A stretch of DNA of 38,355 nucleotides from Firmicutes bacterium HGW-Firmicutes-12. GTDB lineage: Bacteria > Bacillota > Peptococcia > DRI-13 > PHAD01. A program made the position numbers and the translations under genes. Location: NCBI GenBank assembly GCA_002841595.1, contig PHAD01000012.1:1-38355 (forward strand), in the 5' to 3' direction. Numbering within the stretch: position 1 is the first letter of the stretch; the number at the start of each line of letters is the position of its first letter. The notes under the pieces are model-generated. The model did no database searches, had not been told where the DNA came from, and worked only from the letters and a program-made list of their open reading frames with translations. This document shows positions 24,383-32,100 of this stretch, piece by piece.

Positions 24383-24754
24383 CTAATGGATGTATGATTT
24401 GACGTATGAACCTATATCTAACTGACTGCAATTGTAAATATAAGATAACCTTAATATATACTCTTCTCGTAGTCTATTGCAATAATCCACTCTATCCTGA
24501 AATGCTACATCCTGCTTGTCTAGTTCCTCCTGCAAAGCTATATTAGCAGACCAAACAAATCGTTTCCATAGGTCGCTATTAAGCGATACCCCTCTTTTTG
24601 TCCAATCCTGTTTTTTATCTTCTAGATAATTTGCATATGCATTTCGTATATTAGCCTTAGATGCATCAATATTTACCTTGTCTTTTGCTAGCTGTTCACG
24701 GATGATATTATCGATTTGTATAGCTATACTCTTCATCTTTGCTATTTCCGCCAT
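24383..24754 (-). CDS. Hypothetical element protein, 123 residues
   Basis: Not recognised. Predominantly helical and charged, with 'RNAYANYLEDKKQDWTKRG' and 'VDYCNRLREEYILRLSYIYN'. It overlaps the end of the upstream 236-residue gene by 47 bp, so the two are probably coupled. An ATG six codons in is an alternative start with a better-placed purine-rich site. Position next to a Gp27/TerS-like protein hints at a packaging or virion-related role, but nothing in the sequence proves it. Confidence 0.55.
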   Translation of the reverse strand: MAEIAKMKSIAIQIDNIIREQLAKDKVNIDASKANIRNAYANYLEDKKQDWTKRGVSLNSDLWKRFVWSANIALQEELDKQDVAFQDRVDYCNRLREEYILRLSYIYNCSQLDIGSYVKSYIH

Positions 24755-25418
24755 TATATATATTTTGCTGCTCTACTATCTTAGCCATGCGCGGGTCTTT
24801 TGCTATTCGCTGCAATGCTGCCTTATATACCTCTTCTCCGGCTTCTTCCCTAATGTTTTCCAGTAACCGCCTTATAAACTCCTGGATCAATCCATATTCG
24901 TATATTTTCTCTTGAAGCTTAGTAAGAAACTCATTATTGGACCTGACTTCCTTGTTGATGGTAGCCAGATCGTCAAGCTGTTTACTGAACTCTTTGCGCA
25001 CATATTTAAAATATCCGTCGACAAGTGATACCATCTCATCGGATTCTGCATCTTTTAGGATATTTTCTATCCGCTTGAAATACTCCTCGGCCAGCTCCGG
25101 TAAGTGCTCTAACTCATCCATCTGCTCAAACATCTTTTTGCTGACCTTGAGCTGCGATTGGATGATGTCATAATTAGCTGTAACGGTTTTAACAATCCTT
25201 GATTTGCTTTGTTTGATTATAGCTGCTTGCCTAGCAGGTAACCGATTAAAGTATCTTGATATTGCCATAGCGGATATTTTATCTTTGATACCCTGTTCCT
25301 TAAGGTTATCGCTACACTTTGTTGCTATATCAACGCATGAGATTTTCTTGTTTTTCTGACGTAACTCAGCTATAAGCGGCTCTAAGCTATATTTTTCGAT
25401 TTTACCTTCTGGAGGCAT
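24708..25418 (-). CDS. Long helical protein with N-terminal HTH (Gp27 / small-terminase-like, tentative)
   Basis: 236 residues. GGAG is seven bases before the ATG. Residues about 10-60 ('LEPLIAELRQKNKKISCVDIATKCSDNL', 'ISAMAISRYFNRLPAR') look like a helix-turn-helix followed by a linker, the plan of phage Gp27/DUF3486 and some small terminase subunits. Residues about 65-215 are nearly all helix with strong charge patterns ('LEHLPELAEEYFKRIENILKDAE', 'FIRRLLENIREEAGEEVYKAAL'), suggesting coiled-coil oligomers. If it is a TerS-like protein it would redirect a helper phage's packaging motor, as in PICIs. Other possibilities are a partition or regulatory protein. Confidence 0.5.
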   Translation of the reverse strand: MPPEGKIEKYSLEPLIAELRQKNKKISCVDIATKCSDNLKEQGIKDKISAMAISRYFNRLPARQAAIIKQSKSRIVKTVTANYDIIQSQLKVSKKMFEQMDELEHLPELAEEYFKRIENILKDAESDEMVSLVDGYFKYVRKEFSKQLDDLATINKEVRSNNEFLTKLQEKIYEYGLIQEFIRRLLENIREEAGEEVYKAALQRIAKDPRMAKIVEQQNIYNGGNSKDEEYSYTNR

Positions 25419-25574
25419 GTTAACACTCCTTTTAGATTAATATTCAATATAACACAAAATTTTTATATTTAATGTGTTACAGAAAATTTGGCTTCCATCT
25501 AAATTGTCATAACGTTAAAACCAAAATGTAATGATAGGTGTTTATTACTTAGTTGCACCTACACCACCGCTTTC

Positions 25575-26807
25575 TTACTTTGTCGTTCCTACTCCGTACA
25601 TCCACTCATACCATGGCCGTTCCTGCATATCTTTCAACATGGCCTCTCCTGCTAATTGATTGGCCGTCTTTGTAGTAGTATTAGTATTAGTTATCGCACC
25701 AGCCTTGTAGATAGTGTCGACAATCTTAATCAGATCAGATAGCGTAACATTATTTCCGAATTTGCTGTAATTCTTATAAATAAAATCCTTGACATCATCA
25801 GCAGATATGCCGTCCTGTTTCATCTGATATATCTCAGAAGTCGCCTGGTTTATAACCTCATTTTTAGTCTGTGTGGTCGTTGACTTAATAACAGTCCCAT
25901 CATTCGCTTTCTGCGTCTGTTGTTTTGCTTCTAATGTTGGCTCTCCGTTATACATGCCAGTTATCTCAGCTTCTTTGTATTTAGATAACGCCTGCTCAAG
26001 CTCATAATTTTTATTCTTAAGCTCTTGATCTGCCTGGCTTTCCTCATAAGCTTGCTTCATACCGAATAGTGACATCAAATTACTAATATTGGACTGGTTT
26101 TCCTTATATATTCTATCTGCTTCCACTTCAGCATTGGACTGATCTACCTGCATTAAATCCTGGGCAGCACTGGCTATAGCACTTTGTTTTTGAGCCTCAT
26201 AAGAACCTAATTTTTCTCCAAGCCGGCTTAATAGAAGCGGACCAGTGATACCGGATTTTTCTGCTTGTATTTTAAGCTGCCGCTGAAGCTCATTCGCTCC
26301 CTGGTCATATAGTGGATTATAACGATCTTGAGCCATTTTAGTAGCATCCTCGTAGGAGAGGTTATTCTTACCTGTAGTAGGTTGACTATAAGCTGACATT
26401 ATTACATTTCTTAATTGTTCCCACGGGTCCTGAGTAGCACCAATTACACCCACACTACCAACTCCACTACCTAATGCATACGATTGCCCGTCATAGGTAA
26501 AATACTGGCCCCCCTGCTGATCTGTTTCAAGTGTGCCACCATACGGATTGTTCTCATCAGCTATTCTATACTGCTGTCCATTTGACACGTACCATTGTGA
26601 GCCATCATCCTCATTCTTAATAGTGCCACCATAAGTAGGAGTATTGACAGTGCCGCCGCTAGATACGTTACTGCTTGTAGTTGTCTTGCCTGCTGTTTGC
26701 GAGGCCATTGAGGTAAGTTGAACACTAGGGTTTCTGGCCTGCACTAATTTAGCTTGATCTTCATCATACGTTGCTCCGGTCACAGGGTTTTTATAATAAG
26801 TTGCCAT
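25575..26807 (-). CDS. Internal-virion / ejection-protein-like protein with two Tyr/Gly-rich repeats
   Basis: 410 residues from ATG 26807, with GGAGG eight bases upstream. After 'YYKNPVTGATYDEDQAKL' and a Ser/Thr-rich linker, two related about 30-residue repeats occur: 'YGGTIKNEDDGSQWYVSNG' and 'YGGTLETDQQGGQYFTYDG' (each followed by QQYRI or QSYAL). Residues about 150-280 ('SYEDATKMAQDRYNPLYDQ', 'SGITGPLLLSRLGEKLGSYEAQKQSAIASAA') match, from memory, the helical pattern of internal or head-tail-junction proteins in Firmicute phages. The C-terminus has Thr/Asn-rich linkers and ends 'WYEWMYGVGTTK'. No signal peptide. It is the only structural-like gene in the element. Confidence 0.55.
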   Translation of the reverse strand: MATYYKNPVTGATYDEDQAKLVQARNPSVQLTSMASQTAGKTTTSSNVSSGGTVNTPTYGGTIKNEDDGSQWYVSNGQQYRIADENNPYGGTLETDQQGGQYFTYDGQSYALGSGVGSVGVIGATQDPWEQLRNVIMSAYSQPTTGKNNLSYEDATKMAQDRYNPLYDQGANELQRQLKIQAEKSGITGPLLLSRLGEKLGSYEAQKQSAIASAAQDLMQVDQSNAEVEADRIYKENQSNISNLMSLFGMKQAYEESQADQELKNKNYELEQALSKYKEAEITGMYNGEPTLEAKQQTQKANDGTVIKSTTTQTKNEVINQATSEIYQMKQDGISADDVKDFIYKNYSKFGNNVTLSDLIKIVDTIYKAGAITNTNTTTKTANQLAGEAMLKDMQERPWYEWMYGVGTTK

Positions 26808-26835
26808 ATTAAGCACCTCCATGCTTATTTATTAT

Positions 26836-27561
26836 TCATCTATTATTAAATAATCGATTTTCAATATTGACTATATTTAATACTGTTCTTTCTGTACTTG
26901 ATGTGTGTGTCAACCTAAAGTTTAAAAGCCCTGTTCCACAATATGAAGTTGCTTCCCAATAGTCGTTCGTCCATTCACGCCAGACATGTAATAATAACCT
27001 ATTCATCCTGTCACGCCCTAGCCTTAATTCTTTTTTAACTTCTTTGACTGTCATTCCAAAAGCCAACGCAAGCTCACTAGTTGAACACTCATATCCATAG
27101 TGTTGTTCTGTTAAACAAGCTCGTCTTTCCGGAAGCTTGCTTAACGCTTGATCCAACTTAGCCCTTAAATATTCTATCTCCACACCCCTAGCCGAATCTT
27201 CTATATTAGGGTCTTGTACACTATCTATGCGTTCTTTAGTATTACCTTCTCCATCCTCAAACGGTTCATTAAGTGTTAGAGCTTCTTTGCATCCATGATA
27301 ACGCCTATATCTTTGTAGATGCCTGATTAAAACCTTTCCAAAGTAACTACTAAACATATATCCTCTTTCATAATCATATCCAGCAGCGGCCTTAATGATT
27401 GCAAAAAATGCTTCCTGTTCAAAATCTTCGAACTCTTTCTCGTCAGCCGCCACACTGTTACATATCTTCTTTATCAAACCTAAATTATTCTGATAGAGCT
27501 TTAACACTGCTGTCTTATCACCTGTTTTCGCCCTTTTAACAAGCTGTTCATTATCACCCAT
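26836..27561 (-). CDS. Sigma-70-family RNA polymerase sigma factor of the element
   Basis: 241 residues from ATG 27561 (nine bases from GGGAGGGGG; the ATG two codons earlier is too close). Region 2 is at about 30-95: 'DFEQEAFFAIIKAAAGYDYERGYMFSSYFGKVLIRHLQRYRR'. Region 4 is at about 140-190: 'LDQALSKLPERRACLTEQHYGY' and the HTH 'STSELALAFGMTVKEVKKELRLGRDRM'. No region 1.1 or 3 is evident. A tail of about 50 residues ('GTGLLNFRLTHTSSTERTVL') resembles the tails of prophage sigma factors. It sits between replication genes and virion/packaging-like genes, the place of a late-gene activator. It could drive the genes at 24383-26807 or a helper's promoters. Confidence 0.85.
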   Translation of the reverse strand: MGDNEQLVKRAKTGDKTAVLKLYQNNLGLIKKICNSVAADEKEFEDFEQEAFFAIIKAAAGYDYERGYMFSSYFGKVLIRHLQRYRRYHGCKEALTLNEPFEDGEGNTKERIDSVQDPNIEDSARGVEIEYLRAKLDQALSKLPERRACLTEQHYGYECSTSELALAFGMTVKEVKKELRLGRDRMNRLLLHVWREWTNDYWEATSYCGTGLLNFRLTHTSSTERTVLNIVNIENRLFNNR

Positions 27562-27622
27562 TGCCATCCCCCTCCCAAGCACGTTATAATTAACGTGAGC
27601 AGGCCCGAAAGGGGTCTTTTTT
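27562..27622 (-). promoter_or_regulatory. Palindrome and possible ribosome-site-masking leader of the sigma gene
   Basis: The palindrome CACGTTATAATTAACGTG (27580-27597) lies just upstream of the sigma ribosome site GGGAGGGGG. Further upstream in the transcript, CCCCUUUC (27614-27607) can pair with GGGAGGGG around the palindrome stem (six canonical and two G-U pairs), or alternatively form a local CCC-UUUC-GGG stem. Confidence 0.35.
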
Positions 27623-28372
27623 TTATGAAGTTTTGTTTCGCCAGCTTTTGCCTTCTAATTTAACTAACTTACACATTTCCCTCAGTCGATCAGCTGTGCG
27701 CTCTCCAATTCGCTCGGTATGTTCAGCGGGCGCAAAGTTCGAAGTTATAATTACAGGCAGCTCGCGCTCATATCGAAAATTAATTAGCGTAAATAACCGT
27801 TCCAGGGCAAATTCCGTTGAGCGTTCTGCCCCTAAATCATCTAGAACCAAAATAAAGCTATTTCGCATTTTATTCTCATTATTAACGGTACATCCTTTTC
27901 CATTAAAACTTTCGCGTATTTCATTCAAAAGATCTGGTACAGAAATCATAAAGCCGGCTAAGCCTCTGCTGTAAGCAATTTTAAGGATTGCTGCCGCTAA
28001 GTGTGTCTTACCTGTTCCAGGTCGACCATATAAAAGTAAGCCATCGTTTGAAAAAGGATTAAGCCGACTTGCATATTGTTTGCAGATTTCATATGCTTCC
28101 CTATTCTCCGCTGTGACCTCAAAGTTATTAAAGTCTCGGTCTCTCCACTTGCCATTTACAGCTCCTTTTAATTGTCGCTCATTTTCGTTAGATAATAAGT
28201 GCTGGCACTTCCCCCATGATGCTTCCGCATTTTCGCCGTACATTTCAATTGCCTCGTTACTTGGAGGATAAGGCCGCCATCCTTTGGTAGGCATACTGCA
28301 ATATTCAAGTCCTGAGCAAATTGGGCATTGCTTGTCTGCTAAAAGCAAGATACTCGAAGTTACATTATTCAT
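27623..28372 (-). CDS. DnaC/IstB-like AAA+ helicase loader
   Basis: 249 residues. Walker A 'LLYGRPGTGKTHLAAAIL' (about 113-130), Walker B 'FILVLDDLGAERSTEF' (about 172-187), sensor-1-like 'VIITSNFAPAE' and sensor-2-like 'ERTADRLREM'. An N-terminal region with 'CPICSGLEYC' may bind zinc, as in several DnaC-type loaders. Expected to load the host DnaB-type helicase at an origin opened by the upstream replication protein. GAGGTGAAAT precedes the ATG; the gap to the O-type gene is 12 bp, so they form one operon. Confidence 0.88.
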   Translation of the reverse strand: MNNVTSSILLLADKQCPICSGLEYCSMPTKGWRPYPPSNEAIEMYGENAEASWGKCQHLLSNENERQLKGAVNGKWRDRDFNNFEVTAENREAYEICKQYASRLNPFSNDGLLLYGRPGTGKTHLAAAILKIAYSRGLAGFMISVPDLLNEIRESFNGKGCTVNNENKMRNSFILVLDDLGAERSTEFALERLFTLINFRYERELPVIITSNFAPAEHTERIGERTADRLREMCKLVKLEGKSWRNKTS

Positions 28373-28384
28373 ATTTCACCTCAC

Positions 28385-29137
28385 TCAATCTATTGCCCAT
28401 TCATCTCGGTATCCATTGATAGGTTCAATCTCATTGGTAATTATGTAATCCAAAAATGGCTTGTTTGGACCTAAAAATGTAGATCCATGCTTAATATACT
28501 TATACTCTGTTTTACTCCGTTTGCACTCTGCAGCATAGGTTTGGGCTGCTTTGATTATACTTTCGGGTTGCTCCCCTTCCTTAAGCCGAGTGTTCCAGGC
28601 CTTAAAGGCAGCAATCTTTTCAACTTTACGGGGATAAAATGACCAAAACTTTTCAAAATCATCTTTATATATTATTTCTTTAGATTTTGTTTTAAATCTT
28701 TTTTCTTGGTGGTCTTTTTCGACCGCTGTTTTTTGTCTAATTAGACCACTCATTTCGGTCTTATCAGACCTATGGTCTAGTTTATCCTCTGGTCCGTTTC
28801 GACCACTATTCTTTTTAGACCACTGTTCATAATTTTTATTAAACGCAAGTTTCCGGGACGTATTTTTTGTTGGTTTCTCAATCTCTTGAATTATTCCAAG
28901 CTCGATAAGTGTTTTTAATTCTCTTCTAACCTGTTTATTTTGACTCGTATTTAATCCTAAGGCTCTCATCAAAAAGGTAATAGAAAACTCATGATTTTTT
29001 CGATTAAACCCGTAACAATATCTCCAAATAGTGAGAATAATTCTCATTTGGGTTCCATTTAGCGGCCACTTCACAAGTTGTTCTATGATCTCATTCGCGA
29101 CAGGTGTATACCCGTTTTCCTTCTGTGGGTTTGCCAT
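28385..29137 (-). CDS. Phage O-type replication initiator / replisome organiser
   Basis: 250 residues from ATG 29137. Residues about 5-105 form the winged-helix Phage_rep_O domain: 'GYTPVANEIIEQLVKWPLNGTQMRIILTIWRYCYGFNRKNHEFSITFLMRALGL'. A charged linker follows at about 105-160. The C-terminal region 'FEKFWSFYPRKVEKIAAFKAWNTRLKEG' to 'FLGPNKPFLDYI' is the short domain seen at the end of many phage replisome proteins and probably contacts the helicase loader. Together with the DnaC-like gene it gives the element its own replication start. The origin probably lies in or near this gene; no clear iterons were found by eye. Confidence 0.85.
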   Translation of the reverse strand: MANPQKENGYTPVANEIIEQLVKWPLNGTQMRIILTIWRYCYGFNRKNHEFSITFLMRALGLNTSQNKQVRRELKTLIELGIIQEIEKPTKNTSRKLAFNKNYEQWSKKNSGRNGPEDKLDHRSDKTEMSGLIRQKTAVEKDHQEKRFKTKSKEIIYKDDFEKFWSFYPRKVEKIAAFKAWNTRLKEGEQPESIIKAAQTYAAECKRSKTEYKYIKHGSTFLGPNKPFLDYIITNEIEPINGYRDEWAID

Positions 29138-29157
29138 AAATTCCACGCTCCCCACAA

Positions 29158-29397
29158 TCAGCCATGAATTTTTCTTAATTCACCATAGGTCTTTTGAGGC
29201 TCATCAGTTTTCACGCTCTCCTCCATACTCTTTTTGAGATGTGCATTGAGCAAATCAATGTCGAAGAGAATTTTTCCTCTTTTTGAGTTTCCTACACGAA
29301 CATGTGGATACCTTCCTGATTTTGCACCTGTTCTTAATTCATGCGCAGAAAGACCAGTAACTTTAGCAGCCTGTTTCAAGGTAACAACGCTCGCCAT
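29158..29397 (-). CDS. Small HTH DNA-binding protein (excisionase/HTH_17-like)
   Basis: 79 residues from ATG 29397, with AAGGGGGC six bases upstream. 'VTLKQAAKVTGLSAHELRTGAKSGRYPHVRVGNSKRGKILFDIDLLNAHL' is an excisionase-like winged helix with a Gly/Lys-rich wing. It overlaps the Cro-like gene by 35 bp and is the second gene of the early operon, so it could be a regulator or the excisionase. It ends 20 bp before the O-type replication gene's start. Confidence 0.75.
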   Translation of the reverse strand: MASVVTLKQAAKVTGLSAHELRTGAKSGRYPHVRVGNSKRGKILFDIDLLNAHLKKSMEESVKTDEPQKTYGELRKIHG

Positions 29398-29617
29398 ACT
29401 CAAGCCCCCTTTCTTTAGCCACCTCGAACACATCATCAAATGTGCATCCCAAACTCTCTGTAATAGCTTTTGCGGTTGGAGCCGAAACACTTCTTTTTCC
29501 CATCAGTAATTGGGAAACGTAGCCTTGGGTAACTCCTATTTTTTTTGAAAAGGCCGCCTGGGTCAATCCCGCCTTGAGGATTAATCTTTTAAGATCCCTG
29601 GTTTTTACTGTAATCAT
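29363..29617 (-). CDS. Cro-like XRE-family regulator
   Basis: 84 residues from ATG 29617 (GGGGG eight bases upstream). HTH_3 fold: 'LKRLILKAGLTQAAFSKKIGVTQGYVSQLLMGKRSVSAPTAKAITESLGCTFDDVF'. It is the first leftward gene from the switch and divergent from the longer repressor, the place of Cro in lambda-like switches. Its start codon lies within operator-like motif 1 (29610-29626). Confidence 0.85.
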   Translation of the reverse strand: MITVKTRDLKRLILKAGLTQAAFSKKIGVTQGYVSQLLMGKRSVSAPTAKAITESLGCTFDDVFEVAKERGLEYGERCYLETGC

Positions 29618-29662
29618 TATTATCACCCCCATGATTTAATTTATCACCATCGCCTCAAGGCA

Positions 29663-29691
29663 ATTATACTGTGATAAATTTTATTACTCAA
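29663..29691 (-). promoter_or_regulatory. Leftward early promoter
   Basis: Minus-strand TTGAGT (29691-29686), 17-bp spacer, TATAAT (29668-29663). The operator-like copy at 29671-29687 fills its spacer, so binding would block it. Confidence 0.7.
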
Positions 29692-29704
29692 GTAAAACTA
29701 TTCT

Positions 29705-29733
29705 TTGACATAATATTACTAGGGTGATATAAT
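29705..29733 (+). promoter_or_regulatory. Rightward repressor-integrase promoter
   Basis: TTGACA (29705-29710), 17-bp spacer, TATAAT (29728-29733), a perfect consensus. The operator-like copy at 29724-29740 covers the -10 box, consistent with autorepression. Confidence 0.85.
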
Positions 29734-29774
29734 TTATTACGGGAATAAGACTATACGATAAGGATGAAGAACGT

Positions 29775-30473
29775 ATGAATCAATTTAATAATTCAAAGGT
29801 ATCAAAAAGGTTGAAGGAACTAAGGGAAAGCCAAAATTGGTCCCAGAGTGAACTAGGCGAAAAACTAAATGCGATTCTAAAGGACACCATGAACCTTGAG
29901 GGAGAAAACGGAAAGCAAACCGTTTCACAATTAGAAAGAGGTCGTAAAATTACAATCGAAATAGCCTTTGCTTATGCAAATATTTTCGGCAAGTCTGTTG
30001 ATTTTATTTTAGGGAGATCGGATGAGTGGCAACCAGAATATAAAGATGTAAAAGAGCTGACTGGACTTACTGATGAATCGATAGAGTCTCTTAAAAAAGC
30101 TAACGAATCACTGAAAATCCCTTTAACTAGAACAGTAAACGCACTTATTCAGGAAGGTAAAACACTTTCTATGATTTCTCGTTATTTGTTTTATGAGCCA
30201 CAGTCCCATCTTAGAAACATCAATAACACTGATGCGGAATTTTGTCAGCCAATATATATGGTCCGCCCCAAAAATCCTAATGAATTTCAAAAGTTTAAAG
30301 ATCACTTAAACGCCATAGACTGCCCTCTTCCACCTAATTTTGAAGGACCTATTTTTGAAACAGATACCTATTCAATAAACAGAGATCAGATTAAAAACAT
30401 TATTCTCTTAGAAATACAGGTTGCTTTAAAAAACATGCTAACCGAAATGAATACACGAAAGGGCGGTGAATAA
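29775..30473 (+). CDS. C-repressor-like XRE-family regulator
   Basis: 232 residues. The HTH_3 domain is at about 8-80: 'SKRLKELRESQNWSQSELGEKLN', a longer loop, then 'QTVSQLERGRKITIEIAFAYANIFGKSVDFILGRSD'. The C-terminal about 150 residues are not recognised. There is no visible LexA-type Ser-Lys autoprotease signature and no ImmA-like metalloprotease gene beside it, so induction is probably not by simple RecA-driven cleavage. In PICIs the equivalent repressor is released by helper-phage proteins; that would fit but is inference. It is co-transcribed with the integrase (2 bp gap). Confidence 0.85.
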   Translation: MNQFNNSKVSKRLKELRESQNWSQSELGEKLNAILKDTMNLEGENGKQTVSQLERGRKITIEIAFAYANIFGKSVDFILGRSDEWQPEYKDVKELTGLTDESIESLKKANESLKIPLTRTVNALIQEGKTLSMISRYLFYEPQSHLRNINNTDAEFCQPIYMVRPKNPNEFQKFKDHLNAIDCPLPPNFEGPIFETDTYSINRDQIKNIILLEIQVALKNMLTEMNTRKGGE

Positions 30474-30475
30474 TA

Positions 30476-31870
30476 ATGGCATCCATCGAGCACCGCGGAG
30501 AAAACTCTTACCGAATAACCGTGTCAGCCGGCTATGATAGTGAAGGTAAAAAAATTCCTAAAAGAAAGACTGTAAAGCTTGATCCGAAACTGACTACAAA
30601 ACAGAAAGAAAAGGAGCTTCTGCGCCAGGCTGCAGAATTTGAATTAGAGGTTGAACGCGGTACCTACCTGAACGGTGGAAAAATCACATTTGCCGAATTT
30701 GCAGACCGCTGGGTCCGTGAATATGCTGAAAGAGAACTTGCTCCTAAGACCGTTCATGGATATAAATACCTTCTTAAACGCATCCTTCCGGCCATGGGTC
30801 ATATTAAGCTCAGTAAATTACAACCGGTACACTTAATGGAGTTCTATTCAAATCTGAAAGAGCTAACCCGGGACGATACAAAATACATCGCGCTGCCTGA
30901 ATTGGCAAAGTTAATAAGCGATAGCAACATAAACAAAAAAGAACTAGCTGATAAATGCAAAATCAACACGCGTACTATCAACAGCATTCTAAAAGGAAAT
31001 GCTACAACAGAGCCTATCGCAACGGCCTTAAGTATATGTCTTGATAATAAAATAAAGAACCTTTTTACACCTAAAAGCCAACCATCTCCATTATCTGATG
31101 AGCTTATAAAACATCATCACCGGCTAATCAGCTCCATCTTGACCAGTGCCGTTCAGTGGCAGTGTATTATAAGCAATCCGGCTGAACGAGTGAAACCCCC
31201 ACGAGTAGATAAAAAAGAAGCTGCCCATTATGATGAGACAGTAGCAGAAAGGATGCTAATGCTCCTTGATAATGAACAGCTTAAATATAAAACTATGATA
31301 TATATCACTATCTACTCCGGTTGCCGTTTAGGGGAACTGTCCGGCCTAGAATGGTCTGACGTGGACTTCGAAAACAACTTACTACGCTTTCGTCAAGCTT
31401 CTCAATATATTCCCGGGCAAGGTACATTCACTAAGGCCCCTAAGAATGATAGCAGTATAAGGGTTATTTCTATGCCTCTGGTGGCTATGTCATTGCTTAG
31501 GCAATACAGAGTATGGCAGAATGAAGAACGTCTCAAGTGCGGCGATTTATGGCAGGATCATGACCGATTATTTACGCAGTTGAATGGTCTGCCAATTCAT
31601 CCCTCCACTCCATCGAAATGGTTTAGTTCATTTAGACAAAAATATGGCCTTCCTGACCTTAAATTTCACGGTTTAAGGCATACTAATGCAACTCTTCTTA
31701 TAGGTGAAGGTGTTGATCCTCAGACTGTTGCTAAACGCCTTGGGCACGCCAAGACTACCACCACAACAACAGTATATTCACACTTCTTGAGGAAACCCGA
31801 CCAGGGAGCAGTGGCTAAACTGGAAAACCTTTTTGGGAAAAATAAAAAGGATGAGAGTAAAAAGGCATAA
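30476..31870 (+). CDS. Tyrosine integrase with an inserted XRE-type HTH
   Basis: 464 residues, about 60 longer than typical. An AP2-like arm-binding domain lies at about 1-65 and a core-binding SAM-like domain at about 70-245. That domain is interrupted at about 138-198 by an XRE-like HTH: 'ALPELAKLISDSNINKKELADK' and 'INTRTINSILKGNATTEPIATALSICL'. The catalytic domain has R284 (SGCRLGE), a Lys near 320-323, H398-x-x-R401 (HGLRHTNATLL), H424 (LGHAKTT) and Y434 (TVYSHF), all expected residues. It integrates the element at tRNA-Thr. The start follows GGCGGTG; the gene is co-transcribed with the repressor. Confidence 0.95.
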   Translation: MASIEHRGENSYRITVSAGYDSEGKKIPKRKTVKLDPKLTTKQKEKELLRQAAEFELEVERGTYLNGGKITFAEFADRWVREYAERELAPKTVHGYKYLLKRILPAMGHIKLSKLQPVHLMEFYSNLKELTRDDTKYIALPELAKLISDSNINKKELADKCKINTRTINSILKGNATTEPIATALSICLDNKIKNLFTPKSQPSPLSDELIKHHHRLISSILTSAVQWQCIISNPAERVKPPRVDKKEAAHYDETVAERMLMLLDNEQLKYKTMIYITIYSGCRLGELSGLEWSDVDFENNLLRFRQASQYIPGQGTFTKAPKNDSSIRVISMPLVAMSLLRQYRVWQNEERLKCGDLWQDHDRLFTQLNGLPIHPSTPSKWFSSFRQKYGLPDLKFHGLRHTNATLLIGEGVDPQTVAKRLGHAKTTTTTTVYSHFLRKPDQGAVAKLENLFGKNKKDESKKA

Positions 31871-32067
31871 TAAAAATACCTAAAATATTTTGTAATATAA
31901 ATAGTTTTTCAGAATTCTAAGAAATTCTTAGCATTTAATAACATACGCTTCAATTAATGAATATATTAACTATAAACGTGGCATACTACCATAAAACACA
32001 TTTGACGTTAAGTTGACAATCGGTTACATTTAAGGTAGCTCATCTGCCATGTGTAGAAGGAGTAACA

Positions 32068-32100
32068 ATGCCGCTCTTAAAGAGCGGCATTAGCCTTTTT
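32068..32100. terminator. Hairpin inside the 3' end of the 165-residue gene
   Basis: ATGCCGCTC (32068-32076), 5-base loop, GAGCGGCAT (32082-32090), then TAGCCTTTTT on the plus strand. The last codons and stop of the leftward gene (stop 32077-32079) lie in the hairpin. The T tail suits rightward transcripts from the integrase side; leftward termination is less certain. Confidence 0.6.

Larger units (their letters stand above)
29610..29740. promoter_or_regulatory. Divergent genetic-switch region with repeated operator-like motif
   Basis: Four copies of a 17-bp motif close to GTGATAAATTTTATTAC: 29610-29626 (minus strand, GTGATAATAATGATTAC), 29631-29647 (minus strand, second half degenerate), 29671-29687 (plus), and 29724-29740 (plus, GTGATATAATTTATTAC). 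They overlap both promoters and the start of the Cro-like gene, so repressor and Cro binding here would set the lysogeny-like state. Confidence 0.7.

Noticed and set aside
27601-27630. Rightward rho-independent terminator (CCC-GAAA-GGG and eight T)
   Set aside because: No rightward gene ends nearby; the T run is the A-rich spacer after the loader's stop codon read from the other strand. Left as part of the sigma leader.
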